From an uncultured Oscillospiraceae bacterium (GTDB lineage: Bacteria; Bacillota; Clostridia; Oscillospirales; Oscillospiraceae): a DNA stretch of 61,643 nt. The stretch lies in NCBI GenBank assembly GCA_947625285.1, contig CANQNS010000011.1, forward strand, positions 1 to 61,643, read 5' to 3'. Position 1 is the stretch's first letter. Each line of letters opens with the position of its first letter. A model generated the notes under the pieces. It had not been told where the DNA came from and made no database searches. It saw nothing but the letters and a program-made list of their open reading frames with translations. The position numbers were made by a program, and so were the translations under genes. This document shows positions 31,863 to 40,291 of this stretch, in pieces.

Positions 31863-34847
31863 TTAACCGGCCATGCCCGCGTTGGAAGCCTCCACCGCAG
31901 CATTGGCAAGCTCCGTCACGTCACCGCCGTCGGTGATCCGCTGCAGCATGTCGAACCACTGGGCGCGCATGTTCGCAAAGCCGTCCATCGTGTTGTAGTA
32001 CGGACCGTACATCTTCGTGAACTCCGCCAGCAGCTCCTTCTCCGCGTCGCCCGGATAAAGGTTCCCCATGCTCGTCTTTACAGGGAACGCGCCCGTCCGC
32101 ACCACGTTGTCCTCGCTGTCGCAGATCCACTTGATGAATTCCTTCGCTGCCTCGGCCTTCGCCTCGTCCCCGTTGTCGAACACGCAGAATCCGTTCACCA
32201 GGTACTCCAGCTCCGCCTTGCCGTCGTCAGACGGGAACGGCAGCGAGATCGGCGTCACGCCGTTCTCCTCCATCGTCGCGGCGTTGTTGCCCGCAGCCGA
32301 CGTGCCCCAGCAAAGCTCGAAGCTCGTCTGCCCAGCCACGAACAGCTCTATGCTCTGGCCGCCGTTGTACTCTACGCCGTTGCCCAGCCAGCCCTTGTCA
32401 AGCCATTCCTGCGCCTTCTCCAGTCCCTTTATCATCTCAGGGCTGTTGAACGTGTACTTCTCCATGTCCGCCACGCTGCCGCTGTACAGGTTCGCGATCA
32501 ACGCTCTCGTTCCCTGGTCGCCGCCCTGACCGTTGCAGAACAGCACGCCCGGGTTATATCCCGCCTCGTACAGCGCTTCCAGCGCCTTCTCGAAGTCCTC
32601 CGTCGTCCAGGAGCGGTCCCCTTCCAGGTTCACATACTCCATCGCGCCGGCGTCCTCCCACATCTCCTCGTTGATCGCCATGTAGAACGGCGACGCCGAG
32701 ATCGGGTACATGTAATACGTCCCGTCCCCCTGGCAGCTCGTCAGCAGAGCCTCGTTGTCCACGTCCTTCACAAACTCGTCCGTGAACATATCGTCCAGCG
32801 GCACCAGCTTGCCGTTCTTGCCGTACTCGATGATGCGCCCAGGCGCGTCAAACAGCACGTCGGCCGCCGTTCCGCTCTCGATCGCCGTCGTGATCTTGTC
32901 GCTGGCCGTCGTGAAGTCGATGGTCTCTACCCGCACCGTGATCCCCGGATGGCTCTCGTTGAACTCCTCTACCAGCTTCTCCTCATAAGTACCGGCAGGA
33001 TCGTCCGCGTCCTGGATGAACGTGGGCGGCGCCCACCACAGAAGCTCCACTTCCTCCTCGGGCTCCTCGGCGGGGGCCTTCGTATCGACGATCTTAACGG
33101 CGTCGTCCTCTTCGGACTTCTCAGACGCGCCGGCGATATCCTCCTCCAGCTCGTCGATGGCCTTCTGCAGCTCGTCGCTCTCGTCGGCGGGCTCCTCCTC
33201 CGCAGGCTCGTCCTCGTCTACCACGGCGGCCGCAGCCTCGATGGCGGCGGCGGCAACGGCCTCGCCGGCCTCTTCGGCCAGCTCGTCAACAGCTTCCTCC
33301 AGCTCGTCGGCAGGCTCTTCCACGATGCCAAGCTCCGCGTTAGAGGCCGCCACCGCAGCATTGGCAAGCTCCGTCACGTCACCGCCGTCGGTGATCCGCT
33401 GCAGCATATCGAACCACTGAGCGCGCATGTTCGCAAAGCCGTCCATCGTGTTGTAGTACGGCCCGTACATCTTCGTGAACTCCGCCAGCAGCTCCTTCTC
33501 CGCGTCGCCCGGATAAAGGTTCCCCATGCTCGTCTTCACAGGGAACGCGCCCGTCCGCACCACGTTGTCCTCGCTGTCGCAGATCCACTTGATGAATTCC
33601 TTCGCTGCCTCGGCCTTCGCCTCGTCCCCGTTGTCGAACACGCAGAATCCGTTCACCAGGTACTCCAGCTCCGCCTTGCCGTCGTCAGACGGGAACGGCA
33701 GCGAGATCGGCGTCACGCCGTTCTCCTCCATCGTCGCGGCGTTGTTGCCCGCAGCCGACGTGCCCCAGCAAAGCTCGAAGCTCGTCTGCCCAGCCACGAA
33801 CAGCTCTATGCTCTGGCCGCCGTTGTACTCTACGCCGTTGCCCAGCCAGCCCTTGTCAAGCCATTCCTGCGCCTTCTCCAGTCCCTTTATCATCTCAGGG
33901 CTGTTGAACGTGTACTTCTCCATGTCCGCCACGCTGCCGCTGTACAGGTTCGCGATCAACGCTCTCGTTCCCTGGTCGCCGCCCTGACCGTTGCAGAACA
34001 GCACGCCCGGGTTATATCCCGCCTCGTACAGCGCTTCCAGCGCCTTCTCGAAGTCCTCCGTCGTCCAGGAGCGGTCCCCTTCCAGGTTCACATACTCCAT
34101 CGCGCCGGCGTCCTCCCACATCTCCTCGTTGATCGCCATGTAGAACGGCGACGCCGAGATCGGGTACATGTAATACGTCCCGTCCCCCTGGCAGCTCGTC
34201 AGCAGAGCCTCGTTGTCCACGTCCTTCACAAACTCGTCCGTGAACATATCGTCCAGCGGCACCAGCTTGCCGTTCTTGCCGTACTCGATGATGCGCCCAG
34301 GCGCGTCAAACAGCACGTCGGCCGCCGTTCCGCTCTCGATCGCCGTCGTGATCTTGTCGCTGGCCGTCGTGAAGTCGATGGTCTCCACACGCACCGTGAT
34401 CCCCGGATGGCTCTCGTTGAACTCCTCTACCAGCTTCTCCTCATAAGTACCCGCGGGATCGTCCGCGTCCTGGATGAACGTGGGCGGCGCCCACCACAGA
34501 AGCTCCACTTCCTCCTCAGGCTCCTCCTCGGCGGGGGCCTTCGTATCAGCGGGGGAATCCTCCTCGGCCTCCTCGGCGGCTTCCTCGGTCGGCTCCACAG
34601 GCTCTTCCTCCGTTTCGGTCTCCGATTCCGCTTCCTCCGCCGGCTCCTCCGCAGCGGGCTCTTCCTCCGCGGCAGGTTCTTCCTCCGCGGCGGGCTCTTC
34701 CTCCGCGGCGGGCTCCTCCGCAGGGGCCTCCTCAGCCTCGGCAGCGGGGGTGGTCTCGGCCTTGGGGGCCGTCTGACCGCCGCAGGCCGCCAGGCTCAGG
34801 ATCATAGCCAAGCCGAGCAGCAGCGCGAGCAGTTTCTTCATGCTCAT
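31863..34847 (-). CDS. Lipoprotein sugar-binding protein with two tandem, identical binding domains
   Basis: 994 residues. Signal peptide with lipobox L19-A-A-C22, then an acidic Glu/Ala/Pro repeat linker (23-110). Binding domain A (about 113-500) is followed by a second acidic linker (506-598) and domain B (about 599-986). Both domains start at VELLWWAPPTF and have identical protein sequence up to ELANAAV; DNA offset is 1458 bases with about eight differences, all silent. Each is a family 1 CUT1 solute-binding protein. It should deliver an amino sugar or oligosaccharide to the permeases encoded next. A single domain is normal for the family. Confidence 0.9.
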   Translation of the reverse strand: MSMKKLLALLLGLAMILSLAACGGQTAPKAETTPAAEAEEAPAEEPAAEEEPAAEEEPAAEEEPAAEEPAEEAESETETEEEPVEPTEEAAEEAEEDSPADTKAPAEEEPEEEVELLWWAPPTFIQDADDPAGTYEEKLVEEFNESHPGITVRVETIDFTTASDKITTAIESGTAADVLFDAPGRIIEYGKNGKLVPLDDMFTDEFVKDVDNEALLTSCQGDGTYYMYPISASPFYMAINEEMWEDAGAMEYVNLEGDRSWTTEDFEKALEALYEAGYNPGVLFCNGQGGDQGTRALIANLYSGSVADMEKYTFNSPEMIKGLEKAQEWLDKGWLGNGVEYNGGQSIELFVAGQTSFELCWGTSAAGNNAATMEENGVTPISLPFPSDDGKAELEYLVNGFCVFDNGDEAKAEAAKEFIKWICDSEDNVVRTGAFPVKTSMGNLYPGDAEKELLAEFTKMYGPYYNTMDGFANMRAQWFDMLQRITDGGDVTELANAAVAASNAELGIVEEPADELEEAVDELAEEAGEAVAAAAIEAAAAVVDEDEPAEEEPADESDELQKAIDELEEDIAGASEKSEEDDAVKIVDTKAPAEEPEEEVELLWWAPPTFIQDADDPAGTYEEKLVEEFNESHPGITVRVETIDFTTASDKITTAIESGTAADVLFDAPGRIIEYGKNGKLVPLDDMFTDEFVKDVDNEALLTSCQGDGTYYMYPISASPFYMAINEEMWEDAGAMEYVNLEGDRSWTTEDFEKALEALYEAGYNPGVLFCNGQGGDQGTRALIANLYSGSVADMEKYTFNSPEMIKGLEKAQEWLDKGWLGNGVEYNGGQSIELFVAGQTSFELCWGTSAAGNNAATMEENGVTPISLPFPSDDGKAELEYLVNGFCVFDNGDEAKAEAAKEFIKWICDSEDNVVRTGAFPVKTSMGNLYPGDAEKELLAEFTKMYGPYYNTMDGFANMRAQWFDMLQRITDGGDVTELANAAVEASNAGMAG
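31890..33085 (-). repeat. Tandem duplication, copy B of the binding domain
   Basis: Nearly exact copy of 33348-34543 at an offset of 1458 bases. The visible differences cluster at the two ends (for example around 31950-32080 and 32930-33000), leaving a central stretch of over 800 bases identical. Confidence 0.88.
33348..34543 (-). repeat. Tandem duplication, copy A of the binding domain
   Basis: First-translated copy of the duplicated segment. Includes part of the acidic linker (KAPAEE...PEEE), so the duplication break lies within low-complexity coding DNA. Confidence 0.88.
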
Positions 34848-34906
34848 GGGTATTCCTCCTTTTAAAATGTTAAAACTTGAATAATTTTCAGCCGTGAAAC
34901 ACGGAC

Positions 34907-34921
34907 AATTCTAGTTGAATT
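34907..34921. promoter_or_regulatory. Palindromic operator candidate at the sugar operon promoter
   Basis: AATTC-TAGTT-GAATT inverted repeat overlapping the downstream edge of the -10, a position suited to a repressor such as a LacI, GntR or ROK regulator. No regulator gene of those classes with a DNA-binding domain lies nearby. Confidence 0.4.
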
Positions 34922-34947
34922 CTACAATATGTCAAGTCCTTTGTCAA
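34919..34947 (-). promoter_or_regulatory. Promoter of the binding protein-permease-nagBA operon
   Basis: Minus-strand TTGACA (34942-34947), 17 bases, TAGAAT (34919-34924). About 70 bases of leader follow, with a small CCGTG-AAA-CACGG hairpin at 34892-34904 and AAAGGAGG before the ATG. Confidence 0.75.
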
Positions 34948-34989
34948 TAGAGCTGCCCACGATTATTTTACAAATACCGCCCCCGCGCC

Positions 34990-36222
34990 TCACTTGGCGG
35001 CGGGGTACGCGCCGGGTCCCTCTCCCAAAAGCTGGCCCAGCATGACGTCGCACATGATCAGGCTCCGGGGCAGGTGGAAGGGGCCTTTGAAGGTGGAGCC
35101 CTTGGTGCTGGGCTGGGTGGGCAGGCCGTCCCGGCGCAGGTAGCCGTACCACTCCCCGTTGTCCGGGTCGGCAAAGTGCTTTTGGCAGTAATCCACGGTC
35201 TTGCCGAACCAGGTCAGGTACTTCTCGTCCCCGGTGTCCCGGTACAGCATCAGCGACGAGATCAGGATCTCGTTGTGGGGCCACCAGAGCTTCATGTCGT
35301 GTTCATAGGCCTCGGGGGGCTTTTTCAGGCAGTCGATGAAGTACAAAAGTCCGCCGTACTCCTTGTCCCAGCCGGCCTCAATGGCCCAGTTGAAGATATT
35401 CTCCGCCCCGGCGTGGAGCTTCTCATCCCCGATCCGGTCGGCATATTCCAGCAGAAACCACACGCACTCGATGTCGTGGCCCGGGTTGACGGTCCGGCCC
35501 TCGGTGTAGTAAAGCCGGGGCGTGCCGTCCAGGTCCACGCTCTCCAGGGTGCAGCGCAGATCGGGCTTGACGTGGTACTTGAAGATGTCCTCCGCGCACA
35601 GGGCGGCCCGCTCGTCGTACAGGGCGGCGTTTTCCGGGTCTACCCGGCGCATGACGGAGGTGATGTTCAGATAGATCATGGGGTCGGCCAGGGCCCGGCC
35701 CCGGCGGGTCTCCGGGATGGTCTTGGGGCCCAGTCCCGTGGGGTCCGCCATCAGGCCCCGGTTCAGCTTCCAGATGAGCTCATAGGCCCGCCGGGCCCGC
35801 TCCAGATGCTCCTTTTCCCCGGTGACGCCGTAGTACTCCGCGTTGGCCAGGGCGTAAAACCCCTCCGAGAAGCAGTACCGCCGCTGGCGCAGAGGTCTGC
35901 CCTCCGCCGTGACGGTGAAGTACATGCGCCCCGCCGCGTCCGGGTTGATGCAGTGGTCCTCCAGAAAGTCGATGCAGCTTTTCGCCGCGTCCAGCCACTC
36001 CCGCCGGGCCCCGTACACATGGCACAGATAGGAGAAGGTCCATCCGCACCGGCCCTGCATCCACACGCTCTTGTCGGTGGAGTAGATCTGTCCCGTCCGG
36101 TCCAGGCAGGTGTACACCCCCCCGTGCTCGGCGTCCATGCCGTGGGCCAGCCAGAAATCCACGCAGGCGCGCAGTTCGCCCTGCGCCCACTGCCGCCAGT
36201 TCTGCAGCTTCGTCGTATCCAT
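34990..36222 (-). CDS. N-acylglucosamine 2-epimerase (AGE) family protein
   Basis: 410 residues from ATG 36222 (MDTTKLQNWRQWAQ), with AAGGGGG nine bases upstream; the longer open frame is a shadow. AGE landmarks are FSEGFYALANAEYY, NPGHDIECVWFLLEY with the conserved His, and WWPHNEIL near the C-terminus, forming the alpha6/alpha6 barrel. Members interconvert GlcNAc and ManNAc; relatives epimerise cellobiose or other sugars. The nag operon downstream makes a GlcNAc/ManNAc role most likely. It has its own promoter and may read into the binding protein gene. Confidence 0.88.
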   Translation of the reverse strand: MDTTKLQNWRQWAQGELRACVDFWLAHGMDAEHGGVYTCLDRTGQIYSTDKSVWMQGRCGWTFSYLCHVYGARREWLDAAKSCIDFLEDHCINPDAAGRMYFTVTAEGRPLRQRRYCFSEGFYALANAEYYGVTGEKEHLERARRAYELIWKLNRGLMADPTGLGPKTIPETRRGRALADPMIYLNITSVMRRVDPENAALYDERAALCAEDIFKYHVKPDLRCTLESVDLDGTPRLYYTEGRTVNPGHDIECVWFLLEYADRIGDEKLHAGAENIFNWAIEAGWDKEYGGLLYFIDCLKKPPEAYEHDMKLWWPHNEILISSLMLYRDTGDEKYLTWFGKTVDYCQKHFADPDNGEWYGYLRRDGLPTQPSTKGSTFKGPFHLPRSLIMCDVMLGQLLGEGPGAYPAAK

Positions 36223-36262
36223 CGGGCAAGTCCCCCTTTTTAAAATATGCTTTGATGGGTCC

Positions 36263-36291
36263 ATGATATTGTCTTTCCCTGTCCGCGTCAA
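36263..36291 (-). promoter_or_regulatory. Promoter of the AGE gene
   Basis: Minus-strand TTGACG (36286-36291), 17 bases, TATCAT (36263-36268). The divergent ROK gene has a TTGACA at 36315-36320, but its -10 is weak. Confidence 0.6.
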
Positions 36292-36406
36292 GAAAAATAA
36301 TTTTGCGATACCTCTTGACATTATAGAAAAAACTGTTAGCCTATTGGTATAAAAGCACGATGGCTTTATGGAATTTCTACAAAAATCTCCCAAGGAGGAT
36401 GGACAC

Positions 36407-37789
36407 ATGAAACATCTCGGCATCGAAGTGACCGTCAAAAACATCCCCCCGCTGGACCCGGACTTTCTGCCGCTGAACCTGTTCAACGAGGCCTTTTTAA
36501 AGACCGCGAAAGAGCCCTTCGACATCGCGGTGGAACGGGCCTCCGGCCAGATGGCGGTGTATAAGACCCGCGTCCACGGCACGCCGGACCGGTTCGACGC
36601 GGACGTGTACTACATCGAGCGCATCGTCAAGACCCTGCTGTGGATGAAGGGCGGATTCAAGGTCTACCTGGCCGGGAACAAGGCCGTTTGCGACGCCATT
36701 GCAGCCATGTACGCCGACGGCGGCCGGCAGGATTTCGACTTCCATTTCATGGCACATGTGTTCGAGCATCCCTTTGAGGTGGTCCGGGTGGACGCGGTCC
36801 CCGCCGCCAACGACGCGCCCCAGCGCATCGGCGGGCATATGGACGGCTGCCGCATCGGCTTTGACGCGGGAGGCTCGGACAGGAAGGTCTCCGCCGTGAT
36901 GAACGGCGAGAGCGTGTATTCCGAGGAGGTGGTCTGGTACCCCAAGATCACCGCCGACCCGGACTATCACTATGAAGGCATCGTCTCCGCGCTGAAGTCC
37001 GCCGCCGCGCATCTGCCCCGTGTAGACGCGGTGGGCGTGTCCTCCGCCGGCATCTACATCAACAATCGGACCATGCGGGCAAGCCTGTTTTTGCAGGTGC
37101 CCGACGACCTGTTCGACGCCAAGGTGAAGGACATCTACATCCGGGCCATCACCGACACCTTTGGCAACGTTCCCTACGCGGTCATCAACGACGGCGACGT
37201 GTCGGCCCTGGCGGGGGTCATGAGCCTGGGCGAGCCCAACGTGCTGGGCATCGCCATGGGCACCAGCGAGGCCGCCGGCTACGTGGACGCCGACGGGTGC
37301 ATCACCGGCTGGCTCAACGAGCTGGCCTTCGTGCCCGTGGACACGAACCCCGCCGCCATGCGGGACGAGTGGAGCGGCGACATCGGCTGCGGCGTCAAGT
37401 ACTTCTCCCAGGACGGGGTCATCAAGCTGGCCCCCGCCGCGGGCATCCAGCTGGACGAGAGCCTGTCCCCCGCCCAGAAGCTGAAAGAGGTCCAGTCGCT
37501 CATGGAGGCGGACGATCCCCGGGCCGTGAAGGTCTATGACTCCATCGGGGTGTATCTGGCCCACGCGCTGGCCTGGTACTATGACCTGTATAAGTTCCGC
37601 CACGTGCTGCTGCTGGGCCGGGTCATGAGCGGCAAGGGCGGCGACCTGATCCTGGCCCGGTGCAAGGAGGTGCTGGCCGACGAGTACCCCGCCGTGAACG
37701 AGGCCATCCGCCCCTCCCTGCCGGACGAGAAGTTCCGCCGGGTGGGCCAGTCCGCCGCCGCCGCCAGCCTGCCGGCCATCGGAGGCTGA
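36407..37789 (+). CDS. ROK family protein (candidate N-acyl amino sugar kinase)
   Basis: 460 residues from ATG 36407 with AAGGAGG eight bases upstream. Residues 1-150 are an N-terminal extension found in a clostridial ROK subgroup. The ASKHA phosphate motif reads IGFDAGGSDRKVSAV (near 160), with a second at INDGDVSALAG and adenosine motif GIAMGTSEAAG. No helix-turn-helix is seen, arguing for enzyme rather than repressor. The canonical ROK zinc cysteines are not evident. Divergent to AGE and cotranscribed with an SGNH esterase, it may phosphorylate ManNAc or GlcNAc; this is inference. Confidence 0.8.
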   Translation: MKHLGIEVTVKNIPPLDPDFLPLNLFNEAFLKTAKEPFDIAVERASGQMAVYKTRVHGTPDRFDADVYYIERIVKTLLWMKGGFKVYLAGNKAVCDAIAAMYADGGRQDFDFHFMAHVFEHPFEVVRVDAVPAANDAPQRIGGHMDGCRIGFDAGGSDRKVSAVMNGESVYSEEVVWYPKITADPDYHYEGIVSALKSAAAHLPRVDAVGVSSAGIYINNRTMRASLFLQVPDDLFDAKVKDIYIRAITDTFGNVPYAVINDGDVSALAGVMSLGEPNVLGIAMGTSEAAGYVDADGCITGWLNELAFVPVDTNPAAMRDEWSGDIGCGVKYFSQDGVIKLAPAAGIQLDESLSPAQKLKEVQSLMEADDPRAVKVYDSIGVYLAHALAWYYDLYKFRHVLLLGRVMSGKGGDLILARCKEVLADEYPAVNEAIRPSLPDEKFRRVGQSAAAASLPAIGG

Positions 37790-37792
37790 ACC

Positions 37793-38431
37793 ATGAAAAA
37801 ACACATCGTCTGCTTCGGAGACTCCAACACCCACGGCTACTGCGCCGACCCCGGCGACTGCGCCGATCACGGGGACCGCTTCAACGAGGACGAGCGGTGG
37901 CCCTGTGTGCTGCAGTCGCTGCTGGGCGAGGAATACCTCGTTTTGGAGGAGGGCCTTTCCGGCCGCACCACCGTCTTTGACGATCCCATCCACGGGGACC
38001 TGGCCGGCATCGACTACATAAGCCCCTGTCTGATCAGCCATGAGCCGGTGGACCTGCTCGTCATCATGCTGGGCACCAACGACTCCAAGGAGCGGTTCGG
38101 CTGCACCGCCGCCGCCGTGGGCGTGGCTATGCAGCGGCTGGTCCGCCAGGCCATGAACACCCTTTGCTGGCCGGCCAAGGGCCCCAACGTGCTGATCGTG
38201 GCCCCGCCGCCCATCGGGGAGGGCTTTTTCGACCCGGCCATGGGCCAGGGCTGCCGGGAGCGGACCCTGGGCATGGCCGCCGCGTTCAAGGACGCGGCCG
38301 CTCTCACCGGAGCCCACTTCCTGGACGCGGCCGCCTGCGAGTTCAACAGCGTGGACCATATGCACCTGTCCCGCAGGGGCCACAGCCAGCTTGCCCATAT
38401 GCTGGCGGAGCTGATCCCCACGCTGGTGTAA
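37793..38431 (+). CDS. SGNH/GDSL hydrolase (esterase)
   Basis: 212 residues, cytoplasmic (no signal peptide). Block I CFGDSNTHGY with the nucleophile Ser, block III LGTNDSKERFG and block V DHMHLSRRGH with Asp and His complete the triad. The family includes arylesterases, acyl-CoA thioesterases and carbohydrate O-acetyl esterases. Starting three bases after the ROK gene in an amino-sugar locus, removal of O-acetyl groups from an imported sugar is attractive but unproven. Confidence 0.88.
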   Translation: MKKHIVCFGDSNTHGYCADPGDCADHGDRFNEDERWPCVLQSLLGEEYLVLEEGLSGRTTVFDDPIHGDLAGIDYISPCLISHEPVDLLVIMLGTNDSKERFGCTAAAVGVAMQRLVRQAMNTLCWPAKGPNVLIVAPPPIGEGFFDPAMGQGCRERTLGMAAAFKDAAALTGAHFLDAAACEFNSVDHMHLSRRGHSQLAHMLAELIPTLV

Positions 38432-38445
38432 GACAGATAAAAACG

Positions 38446-38472
38446 CCGCCGCGGGCCAAACGTCCGCGGCGG
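38446..38472 (-). terminator. Terminator between the SGNH and YesL-like genes
   Basis: 9-bp GC stem (38446-38454 with 38464-38472). On the minus strand it is followed by CGTTTTTA, so it mainly serves the YesL-like gene. Confidence 0.65.
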
Positions 38473-38493
38473 TGTGTCGTATACATTATTAAG

Positions 38494-39144
38494 TTACTGC
38501 TCCCCGCCGTCCTCCTCCGCCGGCTCCTCCCCGGGCATATAGGGCGCGAAGATGCGCTCCATGAAAAGCGAGCACAGCAGCGCACCCAGACCCGGGGTGA
38601 ACAGGACGGGCAGAAACCACTTGTGGAAGGTGAACACCGCCAGTTCCTCCACCAGCAGCGCCACCACCGCCGCCGAGGGCAGATGGGCCGCGGCCAGCCG
38701 GGCCGCCGTGACCAGCAGGCCCTTCACCCCAAAGGTGAACCGGGACAGGGTGAACAGCGCGAAAAGCCACACCGCCAGCGGCACCAGCAGCAATATCCGG
38801 CAGGCATACAGCCACACCATGGCGGCCTGGCTGCCGCCGGCGGCCATCGCATAGGCCACATACCACATATAAAACAGCACCGCCGCCAGGACCAGGGCCG
38901 GAAGGGTGACCAGGGAAGCGGTCTTGAAGCTGTCCCGGAAGGTGCGGAAAAAGCGGGCGTAATCCCCCAACTCCCCCTTGCGGACACCGTGGTACACCGC
39001 GTCATAAAGGGCCGTGGTGGCCGCGCCCAGGGTGACCACCGGCAGGGAGCAGACCGCCCAGCAGATGCTGAGCCCAACGATGTCGCAGATCCGGGCAAAG
39101 CCCCGCCAGAACCCGTTCATCGGGTCGAATACTCTTCCGAACAT
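38494..39144 (-). CDS. YesL-like DUF624 membrane protein
   Basis: 216 residues from ATG 39144 (MFGRVFDPMNGFWR), with AAAGGGGG upstream. The N-terminal FDPMNGFWRGFARICDIVGLSICW is typical of DUF624/YesL, and five to six membrane helices follow. YesL-like genes often sit near CUT1 sugar transporters, as here, but their role is unknown. The acidic tail (EEPAEEDGGE) is unremarkable. Confidence 0.85.
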   Translation of the reverse strand: MFGRVFDPMNGFWRGFARICDIVGLSICWAVCSLPVVTLGAATTALYDAVYHGVRKGELGDYARFFRTFRDSFKTASLVTLPALVLAAVLFYMWYVAYAMAAGGSQAAMVWLYACRILLLVPLAVWLFALFTLSRFTFGVKGLLVTAARLAAAHLPSAAVVALLVEELAVFTFHKWFLPVLFTPGLGALLCSLFMERIFAPYMPGEEPAEEDGGEQ

Positions 39145-39259
39145 ATCCCCGCCCCCTTTGACGGCATTATAGCATATTTCCGCCAAAGGGGAAACCCCGG
39201 CAGCCCGGCCCCGGTCCCGCCCTTTTGCCGGTTTTGTTCCGCCCCGCGAAAATTTCTGC

Positions 39260-39288
39260 TTGCACAAGCCCCGATAGGATGCTACTAT
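39260..39288 (+). promoter_or_regulatory. Promoter of the small coiled-coil gene
   Basis: TTGCAC (39260-39265), 17 bases, TACTAT (39283-39288). Confidence 0.6.
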
Positions 39289-39307
39289 TAGTTCAAAGGA
39301 TAGCGCC

Positions 39308-39365
39308 GTATGCCCGTATAACGGGTCCGGCGGTCAGGCGGGCCGCCAAGCCCGGTCAGGCATAC
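39308..39365 (+). promoter_or_regulatory. Structured 5' UTR of the small coiled-coil gene
   Basis: GTATGCC (39308-39314) pairs with GGCATAC (39359-39365) to close a domain containing CGGG/CCCG and GGCGG/CCGCC stems. The fold ends four bases before the AAAGGAG RBS. It matches no riboswitch known to me. Confidence 0.4.
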
Positions 39366-39380
39366 AGAAAGGAGAAGCCC

Positions 39381-39659
39381 ATGCTGGAAAAACAGGACAT
39401 TCAGCTCATCCAGGAGATCGTTACCGCCTCAGAGGAACGCACGCAGGCAAAGATCGACGCCTCGGAAAACCGCGTCATGGCGTACATCGAGGCCGCCGTC
39501 ATGCCGAAATTCCAGATCCTCGCGGAAGGCCACCAGAATATTCTGGATACTCTCGCGCCCAAGAGCCGGGTGGACGCTTTGGAGGACGAGGTCGTATTCA
39601 TCAAATCCGTCATGAAAGCCATGAGCCAGGAGATAGCCGAGCTGAAAAAAGCCCAGTAA
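39381..39659 (+). CDS. Small coiled-coil orphan protein
   Basis: 92 residues from ATG 39381 with AAAGGAG upstream; the longer frame is not used. Residues 1-45 and 62-92 are charged heptads (TQAKIDASENRVMAYIE; VDALEDEVVFIKSV). Similar short proteins with an LAPKSRVDALEDEV core recur in gut clostridia as orphans, sometimes with added KIDASE-type heptad repeats; that comparison is from memory. Function unknown. Confidence 0.72.
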   Translation: MLEKQDIQLIQEIVTASEERTQAKIDASENRVMAYIEAAVMPKFQILAEGHQNILDTLAPKSRVDALEDEVVFIKSVMKAMSQEIAELKKAQ

Positions 39660-39706
39660 GGCTGACCCATTGGCCCAGGCCGCAGCCAAACGCAAAATAA
39701 TAAAGC

Positions 39707-39740
39707 AAGCCAGCGATCCCTTTGGGCCGCTGGCTTTTTT
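39707..39740. terminator. Terminator between the coiled-coil gene and tRNA-Thr
   Basis: AAGCCAGCG (39707-39715) pairs with CGCTGGCTT (39728-39736), followed by a T-run on the plus strand. On the minus strand it follows the tRNA with a TGCTTTATTATTTT tail, so it can serve both. Confidence 0.82.
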
Positions 39741-39741
39741 G

Positions 39742-39817
39742 TGGAGCTAGTGGCCAGACTCGAACTGGCGACCTGCTGATTACGAATCAGCTGCTCTACC
39801 GACTGAGCTACACTAGC
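39742..39817 (-). tRNA. tRNA-Thr (anticodon CGU)
   Basis: 76 bases read on the minus strand fold as a full cloverleaf. The acceptor stem GCTAGTG pairs with CACTAGC, the D-arm is GCTC/GAGC, the anticodon stem GCTGA/TCAGC carries loop TTCGTAA, and the T-arm is GCCAG-TTCGAGT-CTGGC. Discriminator U and CCA are encoded. Anticodon CGU decodes ACG, a frequent Thr codon in this GC-rich genome. Confidence 0.95.
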
Positions 39818-39844
39818 ACATCTTGTGCCCGTGTATTTTATCAT

Positions 39845-40291
39845 ACACCCCTTATGGAAGTCAACACAAAATAACGGCGGCTGGCGATTACGTGGAGTAT
39901 TATTACTTGCAATTCACAGCCCCACGGCCGGGGCCAGACTGCACTTTCTTCCAATCCCCGCTCCCCGCCCGGACGGGCCGGGCCCCGCAAAGCCGCTGTT
40001 TTTCCACATTTTCCGGCGGACCACAGTTGAAATAATCAATTTACATAATATTTACTTTCATTTATAATGCAGGAAGTTATCGACACTTTCAACAGAGATT
40101 TCAACAGCCATTTTGACCTGACACTATCGCGCTGTTTTAAAAAATTGGAAATTTCTTCAAATTCTGCAAACGCGTCCAGCAACAAATAGTTTCAATTTTT
40201 TAATTAACATAATCCAGTTGTTTTCATTTTGGGCCGCCGCCATTTTGAATAGATGCAGCATGATGGTGAAAAAACTGCATTTTCCGCCCCC
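39845..40291. other. A+T-rich intergenic region upstream of tRNA-Thr and after radC, no gene recognised
   Basis: About 450 bases, A+T-rich from 40030 on. It contains two near-matches to the DnaA box TTATCCACA (TTTTCCACA at 40000-40008 and TTATCGACA at 40077-40085) and repeated TTTCAACAG. No open frame with an RBS. The tRNA promoter should lie near 39830-39900. Confidence 0.4.

Noticed and set aside
31863-34847. Two separate binding-protein genes joined by a missed stop
   Set aside because: The frame is continuous through an acidic linker, and the second domain has no signal peptide, RBS or start of its own.
39881-40291. Chromosomal replication origin
   Set aside because: Only two imperfect DnaA-box-like words and no dnaA, dnaN or other origin genes nearby.
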